Shown: positions 8,309 through 16,362 of the stretch, piece by piece
Position numbering within the stretch: position 1 is the first letter of the stretch
Layout: the number at the start of each line of letters is the position of its first letter
NCBI RefSeq assembly: GCF_003003265.1
Contig: NZ_PVTL01000002.1
Coordinates: 248,001 to 312,000 of the forward strand
Source of the DNA: Glaciihabitans tibetensis
Lineage (GTDB): Bacteria; Actinomycetota; Actinomycetes; Actinomycetales; Microbacteriaceae
DNA length: 64,000 bases
Direction of reading: 5' to 3'
Notes under the pieces: generated by a model
What the model was told of the DNA's origin: nothing
The model's input: the letters and a program-made list of their open reading frames with translations, nothing else
The model's database searches: none
Made by a program: the position numbers and the translations under genes

Positions 8309-8328
8309 GCGCCGAGGCGCAGCGATGA
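8289..8328 (+). repeat. 20-bp tandem duplication of an ATGA gene junction
   Basis: GCGCCGAGGCGGAACGATGA (8289-8308) is followed directly by GCGCCGAGGCGCAGCGATGA (8309-8328), 18 of 20 identical. The first ATGA holds the stop of the ABC ATPase gene and a dead ATG that reads 7 codons to a stop. The second ATG is the working start of the permease. Confidence 0.85.
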
Positions 8329-9944
8329 GCCCGGTGGTGCAGCTCTGGCGGGTGCTGCTGCGACATGATCGCTGGCAGCTCGCGATGTGGATCGGCGGTA
8401 TCACCGCGCTCGCCGGCGTCTCCGCGGCAGCCGTGCTCGCGGAGTTCTCGGGTGAGGCCGAGCGCAGTGCCCTGATCGCGGTTGCGGTGTCGAACCCCGC
8501 TTTCCTTTTTCTGCGGGGAACGCCGGACGGGACATCCGTCGGTGCCCTGTTCTTTTTTCAGGGCTTCACCTTCATCTCAGTCCTGGCCGGGCTGATGTCG
8601 ACGTTTATGGTGGTGCGCAATACCCGCGCAGAAGAGGACTCCGGACGCGCCGAGTTGATCGCCGCCCTCCCGTTGCCGCGCCAGGCGCCGCTGGTGGCCG
8701 CGGTGTCGCTCGTCGTGCTGGCAAATCTGCTGCTCGCTGTGACGATCGCGATTGTGCTGATGGTGGTGGGGTTGGATGCCGCGGGGTCGCTGTTCACCGG
8801 CCTCGCCACCGCCGGCGTGGGCATCGTCTTCACGGGCGTCGCAGCACTGGCCGCCCTTGCGATGCCGTCGTCGCGCGGGGCAAACGGCGTTGCGGCATCC
8901 CTCGTCGGTGGCGCCTACCTGCTGCGGGGTATCGGCGACGCTCTCGGCACGCCGTCGGCCACCCTCACCTCCGTCGAGCCAGCGTGGCTCTCCTGGCTGT
9001 CGCCGATCGGGTGGGCCCAGCGGGTCAGCCCCTTCGGCGAGGTCACGGCGCTTCCGCTGCTCCTGCACCTCGCCACAGCGGGCATCCTGATCGGCGGGGC
9101 ACTTGTCCTCGCGGGGCAGCGGGACATCGGTTCGTCGGTGCTGCAGGAGCGCTCGGGCGCGGCGCGGGCTTCCGCGGTGCGGAGTACGTCACTGGGCGCC
9201 GCCTGGGTCTACCAGCTCCCCGCTCTGATCGGCTGGGCCGTGGGCACGGCGGTGCTTGCGGCTCTCGTCGGGGTGCTCGCTCCCACCGTGGCATCCGCTC
9301 TCTCGGATAATCCCGCGCTGCTGGCCATCCTCAACCAGGTCATGCCGGGCTCGCAGACAGACATGGTGGATGTGTTCGCCACGGCGATCCTCGGAATCTG
9401 CGGGATCCTCGTCGCCGCGGCCGGCATCCAGGCGGTGCTGCGTCTGCGGGCGGAGGAACTGACCGGTCGGGCGGAGCTGCAGCTGGCCGCTCCGCTCTCC
9501 CGCGCGCGGTGGTTGGTGCAGCACGTCGTCGTCGCCGCCGCGACGATCGGGGTGATTGTGGTCGCAGCGGGTCTCGCGGCTGGGTTTGCGTTTGTGCTGA
9601 TGGGGGAGGGGTGGGAGCGGGTTCCGTCGTCACTCTCGGCGATGCTTGCGCAGATTCCGGCGGCGCTCACCCTTGCCGCGGCGGCAGCCCTCGCCTTTGC
9701 GCTGGTTCCGCGTTTCACCGTCGCCCTCGGCTGGGGTGCTCTGCTGCTGGCGGTTGTGCTCGGACAATTCGGCGACCTACTGCAACTCCCGGAGTGGGTG
9801 CAGGACATCAGTCCCTTTCGGCACACCTCGGCGATGCCGCTGGAGTCCTTCGATCCGCTGCCCGCGGTTGTCATGGTCGGGGTCGCGCTCGCCGGATTTC
9901 TCCTCGCTGCTGCGTTCATCGAACGCCGGGACATCGTTACGTGA
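8325..9944 (+). CDS. ABC-2 type transporter permease (12 TM exporter)
   Basis: 539 aa with about twelve hydrophobic segments in two similar halves of six. The halves are related: each has a polar segment of the form RAEEDSGRAELIAALPLPR (N half) or RAEELTGRAELQLAAPLSR (C half) after the second helix of the half, a strong sign of internal duplication. This layout is that of the tetronasin/multidrug ABC permease family. It forms an exporter with the ATPase encoded just upstream. Translation probably relies on coupling, since the start lies in a duplicated ATGA junction 17 nt after the ATPase stop. Its own stop lies in a 17-bp tandem duplication. Confidence 0.9.
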   Translation: MSPVVQLWRVLLRHDRWQLAMWIGGITALAGVSAAAVLAEFSGEAERSALIAVAVSNPAFLFLRGTPDGTSVGALFFFQGFTFISVLAGLMSTFMVVRNTRAEEDSGRAELIAALPLPRQAPLVAAVSLVVLANLLLAVTIAIVLMVVGLDAAGSLFTGLATAGVGIVFTGVAALAALAMPSSRGANGVAASLVGGAYLLRGIGDALGTPSATLTSVEPAWLSWLSPIGWAQRVSPFGEVTALPLLLHLATAGILIGGALVLAGQRDIGSSVLQERSGAARASAVRSTSLGAAWVYQLPALIGWAVGTAVLAALVGVLAPTVASALSDNPALLAILNQVMPGSQTDMVDVFATAILGICGILVAAAGIQAVLRLRAEELTGRAELQLAAPLSRARWLVQHVVVAAATIGVIVVAAGLAAGFAFVLMGEGWERVPSSLSAMLAQIPAALTLAAAAALAFALVPRFTVALGWGALLLAVVLGQFGDLLQLPEWVQDISPFRHTSAMPLESFDPLPAVVMVGVALAGFLLAAAFIERRDIVT

Positions 9945-9966
9945 GCTGGATCGTTACGTGAGCTGG
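9933..9966. repeat. Exact 17-bp tandem duplication spanning both convergent stop codons
   Basis: ATCGTTACGTGAGCTGG occurs at 9933-9949 and again at 9950-9966. The first copy holds the permease TGA (9942-9944); the second holds the TAA of the convergent glycosyltransferase (9954-9956 on the minus strand). Confidence 0.9.
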
Positions 9967-11162
9967 AAGGCGGGCCGCGCAAGCGAGTTGTACACGGCTA
10001 TCAGTCCCTGTGCCGATCGTGGCCAGTTGAACAGCTCCGCTCGCTGCCGCGCCGCGTGAGAGAGGCGCCGGCTGAGCTCGTCGCTGGTCAGCACCGCCGA
10101 GATCGCCTCCGCCCAGACCGCTGGGTCGCGCGAGTCGAGCACGATGCCGGTGTTCTGGTTGTCGATGGCTTCACGCAGTCCGCCGGCCGCCGCGGCGATC
10201 ACCGGAACACCGCTGGCGGCGCCCTCCAGTGCGACAAGCCCGAAGGTCTCGGAGTGCGACGGCACGAGAACCAGCCGTGCATCGCGAAGCAGCGCAGCGA
10301 GTTTCTCCCGGGACTGCGGGCCAACGAAGCGCACCGAGTCCTGAATGCCGTGGGCCGCCGCGCGCGCCATCAACTCGTCTGTGTACCCGGCGAAGTCGCT
10401 CGAGGCATCGCCCGCGATCACCAGGTCTGGGCGGATCCCGGCTGGCACCGCAGCGATCGCGTCGATAGCGAGGTCGAGACCCTTCAACGGCTGCAGCCGG
10501 GCCGCCACAACCGCGTACCCGCGCCCGACGGTGCGGGGCGATGTGGGGTGGAAGAGCTGACCGTCGACCCCCGGAGGAACGATGAACACACGATCGGGCG
10601 CAGCACCGAGGCGCTCGATGACGGTCGCAGCCTCCGCCCGGCTGATCGCGATGACGGCATCCGATTCGCGGGCGAGCCACGCTTCTCCGGCCATCCGACC
10701 GGCGGACTCCGCCCGTTCCCCCTCCGACAAGGGGGAGGAATCGTCTGCGGCGATGCTGTGGAAACTCTGCACGTGGGGGATGCCGGTGGCGCGGGCCAGC
10801 GGCAGTGCCGCCATTCCCGAGAACCAGTGGTGCGAGTGCATGATGTCGAAGCGATCGAGTCGGCCGATGGCATCCCGGAACTCCTCGATGAAGTCCTCGT
10901 GAGTGCCCTTCGCTACCGGCTCGGCGGGGCCGGCGCGCAAAAACCGCAGCGTCACCCCCGGGGCGAGCTGCATGCTCTCCGGCAGCTCGGGGGCCGATCG
11001 GCGGGTCAGGATCTGCACGGTGTGCCCAGCGGCGGCGAGGGCTTCGGCCTGGTGACGCACCACCACGTTCATCCCGCCGGCGTCGCCCGAGCCCGGCTCT
11101 GCCCCCGGTGACGTGTGGAGACAGACGAGGGCGATGGTGAGGGATGTCGGGAGCGCAGGCAC
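9954..11162 (-). CDS. GT4-family glycosyltransferase, MshA-like
   Basis: 402 aa from a GTG at 11162. The N-terminal Rossmann domain opens with LVCLHTSPGAEPGSGDAGGM, very close to the HTSPxxxPGxGDxGGMNV opening of D-inositol-3-phosphate glycosyltransferase (MshA, first step of mycothiol synthesis). The C-terminal domain has the donor-binding FVGPQSREKLAALL and the retaining-enzyme motif HSETFGLVALEGAASG (E-x7-E). It should transfer a sugar from a nucleotide donor in the cytoplasm. TAAGAT lies exactly 6 nt before the GTG and no ribosome site is seen, so it is probably leaderless. Mycothiol genes are not otherwise seen nearby, so the acceptor is uncertain. Confidence 0.85.
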   Translation of the reverse strand: MPALPTSLTIALVCLHTSPGAEPGSGDAGGMNVVVRHQAEALAAAGHTVQILTRRSAPELPESMQLAPGVTLRFLRAGPAEPVAKGTHEDFIEEFRDAIGRLDRFDIMHSHHWFSGMAALPLARATGIPHVQSFHSIAADDSSPLSEGERAESAGRMAGEAWLARESDAVIAISRAEAATVIERLGAAPDRVFIVPPGVDGQLFHPTSPRTVGRGYAVVAARLQPLKGLDLAIDAIAAVPAGIRPDLVIAGDASSDFAGYTDELMARAAAHGIQDSVRFVGPQSREKLAALLRDARLVLVPSHSETFGLVALEGAASGVPVIAAAAGGLREAIDNQNTGIVLDSRDPAVWAEAISAVLTSDELSRRLSHAARQRAELFNWPRSAQGLIAVYNSLARPAFQLT

Positions 11163-11227
11163 TACGAGATCTTAACCCAGCGGGCCCGGCGAGGGACGTG
11201 CGCTCAGGCTGACCAGTGGCTCAGAGT

Positions 11228-11860
11228 TCAGCGGCGCCGGCGCTCGTGATCGAGAACCAGACCCGCGAGGTCAATGTAGACGAACTCCTGCAGGCGTCCC
11301 GCGCGCTGGCGGGCGTAGCCGGCATCGAGGGGCTCGGGCAGCTGGGCGGTTAACCGGGTAATCCAGGCGTCGCCGATCTCGTCCCACGCGTTCTGGCGGG
11401 CAGACTCCACCAACTCCACGATCCGGGCATCGTCCTCACCCACCGCACGCAGCGCGACGGCCAGGTGCGTGTGCACCTGCTCCAGGGTCTCCAGCCGTTG
11501 GGCCTCTGCTGGACCAAAGTCGGGTTCCGAAAGGGCCGGAGGTGCAACCGGCGCACGCATCGCGGTGCGGAAGCGACTCGCGTGCCCCTCGTTCTCCGCC
11601 ACGAGCAGGGCGATTTGACCCCGCGCAACCTCGGCGTAGTTCTCCGCGTCGTAGGGGTCGAGGTTGCGAAGCACGCCCAGGATGATCTGGTTTTTCACGG
11701 CCATCCGCACCGCGGTCAGGGCGATGAGGAGGCCTTCCTCCACGGTTCGTTCGACCGAGAGAAAGCGGATCGGTCCGGACGGCGGAAGCTTGCCCACGTT
11801 GTGGCGGCGAATCCTGCCTCTCACAAGCTCACCCCCAACCTTCGGTACCCCAGCGAGCAC
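11228..11860 (-). CDS. Conserved hypothetical helical protein
   Basis: 210 aa from a GTG at 11860. An alternative GTG at 11824 gives a protein starting MRGRIRRHNVGKLPPSG, which may be the true N-terminus. The body is almost all helix, with acidic/basic heptad-like segments (AENYAEVARGQIALLVAENE; QRLETLEQVHTHLAVALRAV) and no signal or membrane region. It resembles actinobacterial proteins opening with RxRIRRH that are annotated only as hypothetical. It is divergent from a 2H phosphoesterase gene, and TAAAAT lies 5 nt before the upstream GTG. Function unknown. Confidence 0.7.
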   Translation of the reverse strand: MLAGVPKVGGELVRGRIRRHNVGKLPPSGPIRFLSVERTVEEGLLIALTAVRMAVKNQIILGVLRNLDPYDAENYAEVARGQIALLVAENEGHASRFRTAMRAPVAPPALSEPDFGPAEAQRLETLEQVHTHLAVALRAVGEDDARIVELVESARQNAWDEIGDAWITRLTAQLPEPLDAGYARQRAGRLQEFVYIDLAGLVLDHERRRR

Positions 11861-11891
11861 ATACCATTTTAGGTCCGATTACACTCGGCGC

Positions 11892-12392
11892 ATGCCTCGC
11901 CTTGTTGTTGTCATGCCGCTCGAACCCTTGAACACCGGGGACAGTTTCGCCGTCGACGACTGGCCATTGCACATCACCGTGGTGGCGCCGTTTCTCTCCG
12001 ACGCCGAACCGTCGGACGTGGGCGGAATCATCGCGGGCGCGGCATCCCGCCAGCAATCTTTTACCGTTTTTGCCGGGGAGGACGCCCTGTTCGGACGCCG
12101 GGAGAACATTCCGGTGACGGTCATCGTCGAGTCCGCGCCGCTAGCCCGGTTGCAGCGCACCCTCGTCGATGCGGTGCGCACCGTGGCCGCGGTGCCGGAT
12201 GAGCCAGCGTTCACCGGCACGCGCTTCCGGGCCCATGTCACGATGAAGCGGGGCCGGCGGGTGCAGCAGGATGCCGCGCTGCACCTCACGCAGATCGCCC
12301 TCGTAGATATGGCGCCGCGGGCCAACCCCGGCGGGCGATCGGTGCTCGCGACCGTCGACCTGCTCCCGATCGCCGAGCTGCGCGATGCCTGA
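11892..12392 (+). CDS. 2'-5' RNA ligase-like 2H phosphoesterase
   Basis: 166 aa. The two catalytic His-x-Thr tetrads of the 2H superfamily are present: HITVVAP (about residue 28) and HVTMKR (about residue 117). Length and spacing match LigT/2'-5' RNA ligase-like proteins, which open 2',3'-cyclic phosphates or act on RNA ends in the cytoplasm. The substrate in this organism is unknown. TACACT (11880-11885) lies 6 nt before the ATG and there is no ribosome site, a clear leaderless start. The frame is open upstream to 11664 but that part is antisense to the previous gene. The stop is inside a hairpin shared with the convergent gene. Confidence 0.9.
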   Translation: MPRLVVVMPLEPLNTGDSFAVDDWPLHITVVAPFLSDAEPSDVGGIIAGAASRQQSFTVFAGEDALFGRRENIPVTVIVESAPLARLQRTLVDAVRTVAAVPDEPAFTGTRFRAHVTMKRGRRVQQDAALHLTQIALVDMAPRANPGGRSVLATVDLLPIAELRDA

Positions 12393-12407
12393 CCGAACGC
12401 GTCAGGC
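12387..12407. terminator. Compact hairpin over two convergent stop codons
   Basis: GCCTGAC-cgaacgc-GTCAGGC, a 7-bp stem with a 7-nt loop. It contains the TGA of the 2H phosphoesterase (12390-12392) and the TGA of the convergent methyltransferase (12402-12404). There is no U-tract, so terminator function is tentative. Confidence 0.5.
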
Positions 12408-13187
12408 CCCGTGCCGCGGGCGAGTCGTGCCGATCACGGCGGTCGCGTCCAGGTCGTCCGCGTGCGCGATTCGGGGCACCAGACCTGAGCGCCTGAAGAA
12501 CCGGGCGACAACCGGAGCCTGAGCGGCGCTCGCCTCGACGAGTAGCGTCCCGCCCGCCCGCAGCCAGTTGGGGGCGTCGGCGGCAACCCGGCGGAGCACG
12601 TCGAGCCCGTCGTCCCCGCCGTCGAGCGTGCCGAGCGGTTCGTGCAGTCGCGCCTCAGGCGGCAGGGTACCGATCACTCCGGACGGAACGTAGGGCGCGT
12701 TGCACAGCATGACGTCGACCGCCCCGCGGAGTGACCGTGGCAGCGCTGCGAACAGGTCGCCTTCGAAGACCTGCCCCGAGACCGAAGCAAGGTTGCGCCG
12801 GGCGCATTGAGTTGCCGCGGGCTGGATGTCCGCGGCATACAGCTCCACGTTGTCGACGGCGGAGGCGACGGCCCGTCCGAGCGCGCCGCAGCCACAGCAC
12901 AGGTCGAGGACCACCGAGCCCGGCGAGGTGATCGCGGCGGCTTCGCGCACGATCAGCTCGCTCCGGCGGCGGGGAACAAAAACTCCTGGCTCAACCGAGA
13001 GCCGTAGCCCGTAAAACTCGACCCACCCCAGAATCTGTTCGAGCGGATACCCGGCGACCCGACGCTCGACCATGCGCGCGAGCTCGGCGGCGGAGGGCGC
13101 CGCGGCGACGAGTAGCTGCGCTTCCTCCTCTGCGAAGACGCAGCCGGCGGATCGCAGTGCGGTGACGACTTCTTCGAGCGCGAACAC
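12402..13187 (-). CDS. PrmC-related protein N5-glutamine methyltransferase (NAPY variant)
   Basis: 261 aa. It has a small helical N-terminal domain, the FVPRRRSELIV linker, the SAM-binding motif LDLCCGCGALG (about residues 94-104), and the catalytic motif CNAPYVPSG. True PrmC/HemK has NPPY; the second residue here is Ala. This matches the actinobacterial PrmC-related subfamily whose substrate is not established. The genuine prmC is present at 41607 with NPPY, so this is a paralogue of different duty. The GTG start has TACGAT 8 nt upstream (13196-13201) and no ribosome site. The Cys-rich LCCGCG in the SAM loop is unusual (normally LGTGSG). Confidence 0.85.
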   Translation of the reverse strand: MFALEEVVTALRSAGCVFAEEEAQLLVAAAPSAAELARMVERRVAGYPLEQILGWVEFYGLRLSVEPGVFVPRRRSELIVREAAAITSPGSVVLDLCCGCGALGRAVASAVDNVELYAADIQPAATQCARRNLASVSGQVFEGDLFAALPRSLRGAVDVMLCNAPYVPSGVIGTLPPEARLHEPLGTLDGGDDGLDVLRRVAADAPNWLRAGGTLLVEASAAQAPVVARFFRRSGLVPRIAHADDLDATAVIGTTRPRHGA

Positions 13188-13304
13188 AAGGCACGATCGT
13201 AGTCCCGAACTCCGGAGCTAAACAGGCGGATCACCCCATTGCTGAGACAAATCACCGGGTCTACAGTGCAATCATTCGGCCCTGATCAGACAGGAAACCC
13301 CGTG

Positions 13305-13712
13305 ATGACAATCGAAACTTCCCGGCCAGGCGGCGTCACATTCGTCGCGTCGCTGTGCGCCGTATTCGGGATCCTCGAGCTCGTGGCGGGGGTGATCTGG
13401 CTCATCGTCCTGCCCGACTTGGTCGAAGAGGGCTCAGCCGGCAGCGCCTACGTGGGGTGGTCCGCTGCCATCCTTATCGCCCTGGGAATCGCATACCTTC
13501 TCGTCAGTCGCGGACTCTACCGGGGGAGTGACTTCGCACGGTTCGTGGTCGCGCTGGTGAGCGTGCTGCACGTGGTCAATGGACTCTGGCTCGCGTTCAC
13601 CGGACAGCTCATTGGCGGCCTCGTTGTGATCGCGATCGCCATCTTCATCTGCTCGCTGCTCTGGACAGGACGCGGCGCCGAGTTTTTCGCGCGAAAGACG
13701 CTGAGTCAATAA
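13305..13712 (+). CDS. Four-TM membrane protein, hypothetical
   Basis: 135 aa. Four membrane helices are evident: FVASLCAVFGILELVAGVIW, SAAILIALGIAYLLVSRGLY, FVVALVSVLHVVNGLWLAF and GLVVIAIAIFICSLLWTG. The arrangement resembles small DUF7144-like actinobacterial membrane proteins. An AGGAAACC ribosome-like stretch precedes GTG-ATG at 13302/13305. The C-terminus (FFARKTLSQ) is the template of a three-copy tandem repeat that runs on beyond the stop codon. Function unknown. Confidence 0.75.
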   Translation: MTIETSRPGGVTFVASLCAVFGILELVAGVIWLIVLPDLVEEGSAGSAYVGWSAAILIALGIAYLLVSRGLYRGSDFARFVVALVSVLHVVNGLWLAFTGQLIGGLVVIAIAIFICSLLWTGRGAEFFARKTLSQ

Positions 13713-13748
13713 AAGACGCTGAGTCAGTAAAAAGACGCTGAGTCAGTA
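13695..13748 (+). repeat. Three 18-19-bp tandem copies spanning a stop codon
   Basis: AAGACGCTGAGTCAATAA (13695-13712), AAGACGCTGAGTCAGTAAA (13713-13731) and AAGACGCTGAGTCAGTA (13732-13748) follow one another. The first copy encodes the last five codons and TAA stop of the four-TM protein; the later copies are non-coding duplicates of it. Confidence 0.9.
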
Positions 13749-13776
13749 GCGAACCGCGGGTGGCGGAATCTGGCGA

Positions 13777-15783
13777 CTAGCGCGAAGCCTGATCCCGTCC
13801 CAGCTGCTTGGCACGGTACATCGCCCCGTCGGCCCCTCGGAGCAGCTGGTCAGCCGTCGACGCGACATCCGCATCGGCAATTCCGACGGACGCCGAGACG
13901 GTCAGCAACAGGCCGTCCAGCGCGATCGGTTGGCGCAGTGATTCGATAACTCGCCGCGCAAGCGACCCGGCGTCATCGGTGCTCGTGTTTTCGCACAGGA
14001 TGACAAACTCGTCACCGCCCAGCCGCGCGACGGTGTCGCCGGCACGCGTGCTGTCGAGAATCCTTCGCGCGGTCTCGAGGAGCACCTGGTCGCCAGCGTC
14101 GTGCCCGTACGTGTCGTTGATGAGCTTGAACGAATCGAGGTCGATGAACAGCAGCGAAGTGGCGCCCGACCGGGTCGGCGACTGGAGCGCTTGCGCGAGC
14201 CGATCCATCAGCAGCCGACGGTTCGGAAGTCCGGTGAGGGCGTCGCTCATTGCGAGCGCGGCGAGTTTCGCCTCCGCATGACGCACGAGGGCTCCCGCAA
14301 GATCGCGACTGAGTTCTTCTGCCTCATGCTCCAGCCCGTCCCACGGCGCGCTTTTGCCCGACACGCTCTGCGTCCAGGAGGAGAACGAGGTCCGTGGCGA
14401 CAGGGGAGTGACGCGGTTGTCGCGGGTCTGTGCGCCAAGCCATTTCACGGTTTCGGTGATCTCCGGCCGGAACCAGGCGATGAAGTCGCCGCTGCCGGGA
14501 AGAGGAACGAACAGCAGGCCCGTCACGCCGGGAAGTTGCGTGGCAAGCTCCGGATACTGGCCGGGCAGCGACTCGGTGACGTAGCTCTGGGCGTCGTCAC
14601 GCTGCAGCCCCCAGCCCGCCAGGTGGGCGATCCCGTCCTCGGGCGGCACAACTCCCACCGTGGTTATGGAACCGGCGAGGCTCAGAACTGCGCCGTTGGC
14701 CGGGATGAGGTTCAACACGGTGAGTTCGCCGGAGAAGAGTGCAGCGGCGAAGTCTGCGGCGTCTGTCGAGTCGCGAACACCCGACTGGCCGACGAGATTC
14801 GCCCGGATATTGCGGACGCGCACCTGGGCCTTCAACCGGTCGATTTCGTCCATCGAATTCAACTGCAGCGCAATCTGGTTCGCGAGCACTTCAAGGCCCT
14901 GACGCAGGAGGTAGGGCACGCGATGCGGCGTCCGGTGTGCGAGGGTCACCATCCCGATGAGCTGGCCATCGCGCACCAGGGAAAGGGACACCGTCGAGGC
15001 CTGGCCCATGTTGCGCATGAATTCGAGATGGTGCGGCGAGACACTCCGAAGCTCCGCCGAGCTCAGATCGAGGGACTGCGGTGTCGCCCTGCCCGCGGGA
15101 GCGGGGAGGGAGAGCAGGGCCGAGGTAGGACCGGAGCTGTCGGCTATCTGCCGCGAAAGCTTGGTCAGATACAGCTGGCGCGCTTGCTCGGGAATGTCGG
15201 ATGCCGGGAAGTGCAAGCCGAGGTAGGGCTCCATACCCTCCGCAAGTTCTTCTGCGACGATCTCGCCGTGCCCGTCCGGGTGAAACGAATAGATCGTGAC
15301 ACGCTCGAAGAGAGTCAGTTCCTGGAGCTCGCGCGCCGCGGCCGTCCACAGCGCGGCGTGGCTCCGCGCCTGCGCGAGCCGGTGCACCGCACCGTAGACC
15401 GCCACCGCAGACTGGGCCGACTGGCTCGTGGCGTCGCCCGGTACCGGTTCGAACTCGACGATCACCAGAGGACCACCGCGGTGCACGATCACCTCGAATT
15501 GCCGGTCGCCGATGGTCAGCAACAGCGGATTCGCGGCGGTCGAGGTTCGCGCCACCGCTGCGAAGTTGGCGGCTATCCACTCGTCGCCCGTGACCGCGCG
15601 CAAGGAGTTGCCGAGCAGGAACTCGTGGTGGATCCCGAGGATCGCTTCGCAGTTGTCCGAGGCGACCGTGATCTCCATGGTGCCCGCATCAACCGCGAGC
15701 AGCGCTCCGTGGGGCTGGATGGTCCCGGGCGCCCGAATCGGTTCCTGAATGCACCTGACTAGTCGTAGTTGCTCATCCTGCAT
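13777..15783 (-). CDS. Bacteriophytochrome diguanylate cyclase (PAS-GAF-PHY-GGDEF)
   Basis: 668 aa. PAS: residues ~8-115, with Cys11 in LVRCIQEPIRAPGTIQPHG, the position of the biliverdin-linking cysteine of bacteriophytochromes. GAF: ~130-310, with HFPASDIPEQAR (191-202; the PxSDIP aspartate is present) and SPHHLEFMRNMG (249-260; chromophore-pocket histidine). PHY: ~330-500, with the tongue motif PRTSF at 463-467. GGDEF: ~510-668, with RLGGDEF (589-593) and an RxxD inhibitory site RAGD exactly five residues before it (580-583). All parts needed for a red/far-red light sensor making cyclic di-GMP are intact, including product inhibition. No heme oxygenase is nearby. Three 17-bp-phased repeats lie just upstream (15801-15842). 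Confidence 0.96.
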   Translation of the reverse strand: MQDEQLRLVRCIQEPIRAPGTIQPHGALLAVDAGTMEITVASDNCEAILGIHHEFLLGNSLRAVTGDEWIAANFAAVARTSTAANPLLLTIGDRQFEVIVHRGGPLVIVEFEPVPGDATSQSAQSAVAVYGAVHRLAQARSHAALWTAAARELQELTLFERVTIYSFHPDGHGEIVAEELAEGMEPYLGLHFPASDIPEQARQLYLTKLSRQIADSSGPTSALLSLPAPAGRATPQSLDLSSAELRSVSPHHLEFMRNMGQASTVSLSLVRDGQLIGMVTLAHRTPHRVPYLLRQGLEVLANQIALQLNSMDEIDRLKAQVRVRNIRANLVGQSGVRDSTDAADFAAALFSGELTVLNLIPANGAVLSLAGSITTVGVVPPEDGIAHLAGWGLQRDDAQSYVTESLPGQYPELATQLPGVTGLLFVPLPGSGDFIAWFRPEITETVKWLGAQTRDNRVTPLSPRTSFSSWTQSVSGKSAPWDGLEHEAEELSRDLAGALVRHAEAKLAALAMSDALTGLPNRRLLMDRLAQALQSPTRSGATSLLFIDLDSFKLINDTYGHDAGDQVLLETARRILDSTRAGDTVARLGGDEFVILCENTSTDDAGSLARRVIESLRQPIALDGLLLTVSASVGIADADVASTADQLLRGADGAMYRAKQLGRDQASR

Positions 15784-15800
15784 CGCGCCCGATCCTTTTG

Positions 15801-15842
15801 GGATACCTCCATTGAACGGATACCTATTAGGGAAGGTATACC
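15801..15842. promoter_or_regulatory. Three 8-bp repeats at 17-bp spacing upstream of the phytochrome gene
   Basis: GGATACCT (15801), GGATACCT (15818) and GGTATACC (15835) start exactly 17 bp apart, 18 bp before the phytochrome start codon. The even spacing suggests an activator or repressor array; 17 bp is about 1.6 helical turns. No known box is matched. Confidence 0.45.
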
Positions 15843-15912
15843 AGCCGTGCGACGTTCGCCGACATTGTGCGGTTGCATGGCGGATGATCCGTCCCGAATC
15901 CGTCGAGGCGCA

Positions 15913-16362
15913 TCACCCGTCATCGCGCAACGACTGGATCATGCTCCGCAGGGCCCTGAATGCATCCGACCGCTCGGCCTCAGTCATGCCGCCAAGCATC
16001 CTGACCTCGACCGATCGGACCGCGATGGTCGCCTTCGCCAGGCTCCGTCGCCCGCGTGGCGTCAGTCGCGTTGGAAGAACTTTCCCGACCGGCGCTTGCT
16101 CTGGCCGAACGACGTAGCCGTCTCGCTCCAGGGTCTGAAGCAACACGTTCATCGACTGTCGGGTCACGAACGCTCCCCGCGCGAGTTCGGAGTTGGACAT
16201 CCCCGGACGTTGAGCGAGTAGTTCGAGACAGGAGTAGTGCGTCACGGTCATCCCCAGTGGCCGCAGCACCTCTTCCATGGCTGCGCGGAGCGCACTGGAC
16301 GCCTCCTTCAGCAGGTAGCCGAGCGACGTGTCCAGGTCGATACCGATGTCGTGTTGACTCAT
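15913..16362 (-). CDS. MarR-family transcriptional regulator
   Basis: 149 aa. The winged helix spans roughly residues 38-105 (LECOGNITION helix region SELARGAFVTRQSMNVLLQT; wing DGYVVRPEQAPVGKVLPTRL), flanked by the N- and C-terminal dimerisation helices of the family. It is divergent from a VOC/glyoxalase-like gene. Two near-identical 18-bp operators (TGTCAG/CTGACA cores) lie between them, one touching its own start codon, so it almost certainly represses both itself and the VOC gene. The ligand is unknown. Most MarR-VOC divergons respond to phenolic or electrophilic compounds, but this is only a family tendency. Confidence 0.93.
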   Translation of the reverse strand: MSQHDIGIDLDTSLGYLLKEASSALRAAMEEVLRPLGMTVTHYSCLELLAQRPGMSNSELARGAFVTRQSMNVLLQTLERDGYVVRPEQAPVGKVLPTRLTPRGRRSLAKATIAVRSVEVRMLGGMTEAERSDAFRALRSMIQSLRDDG

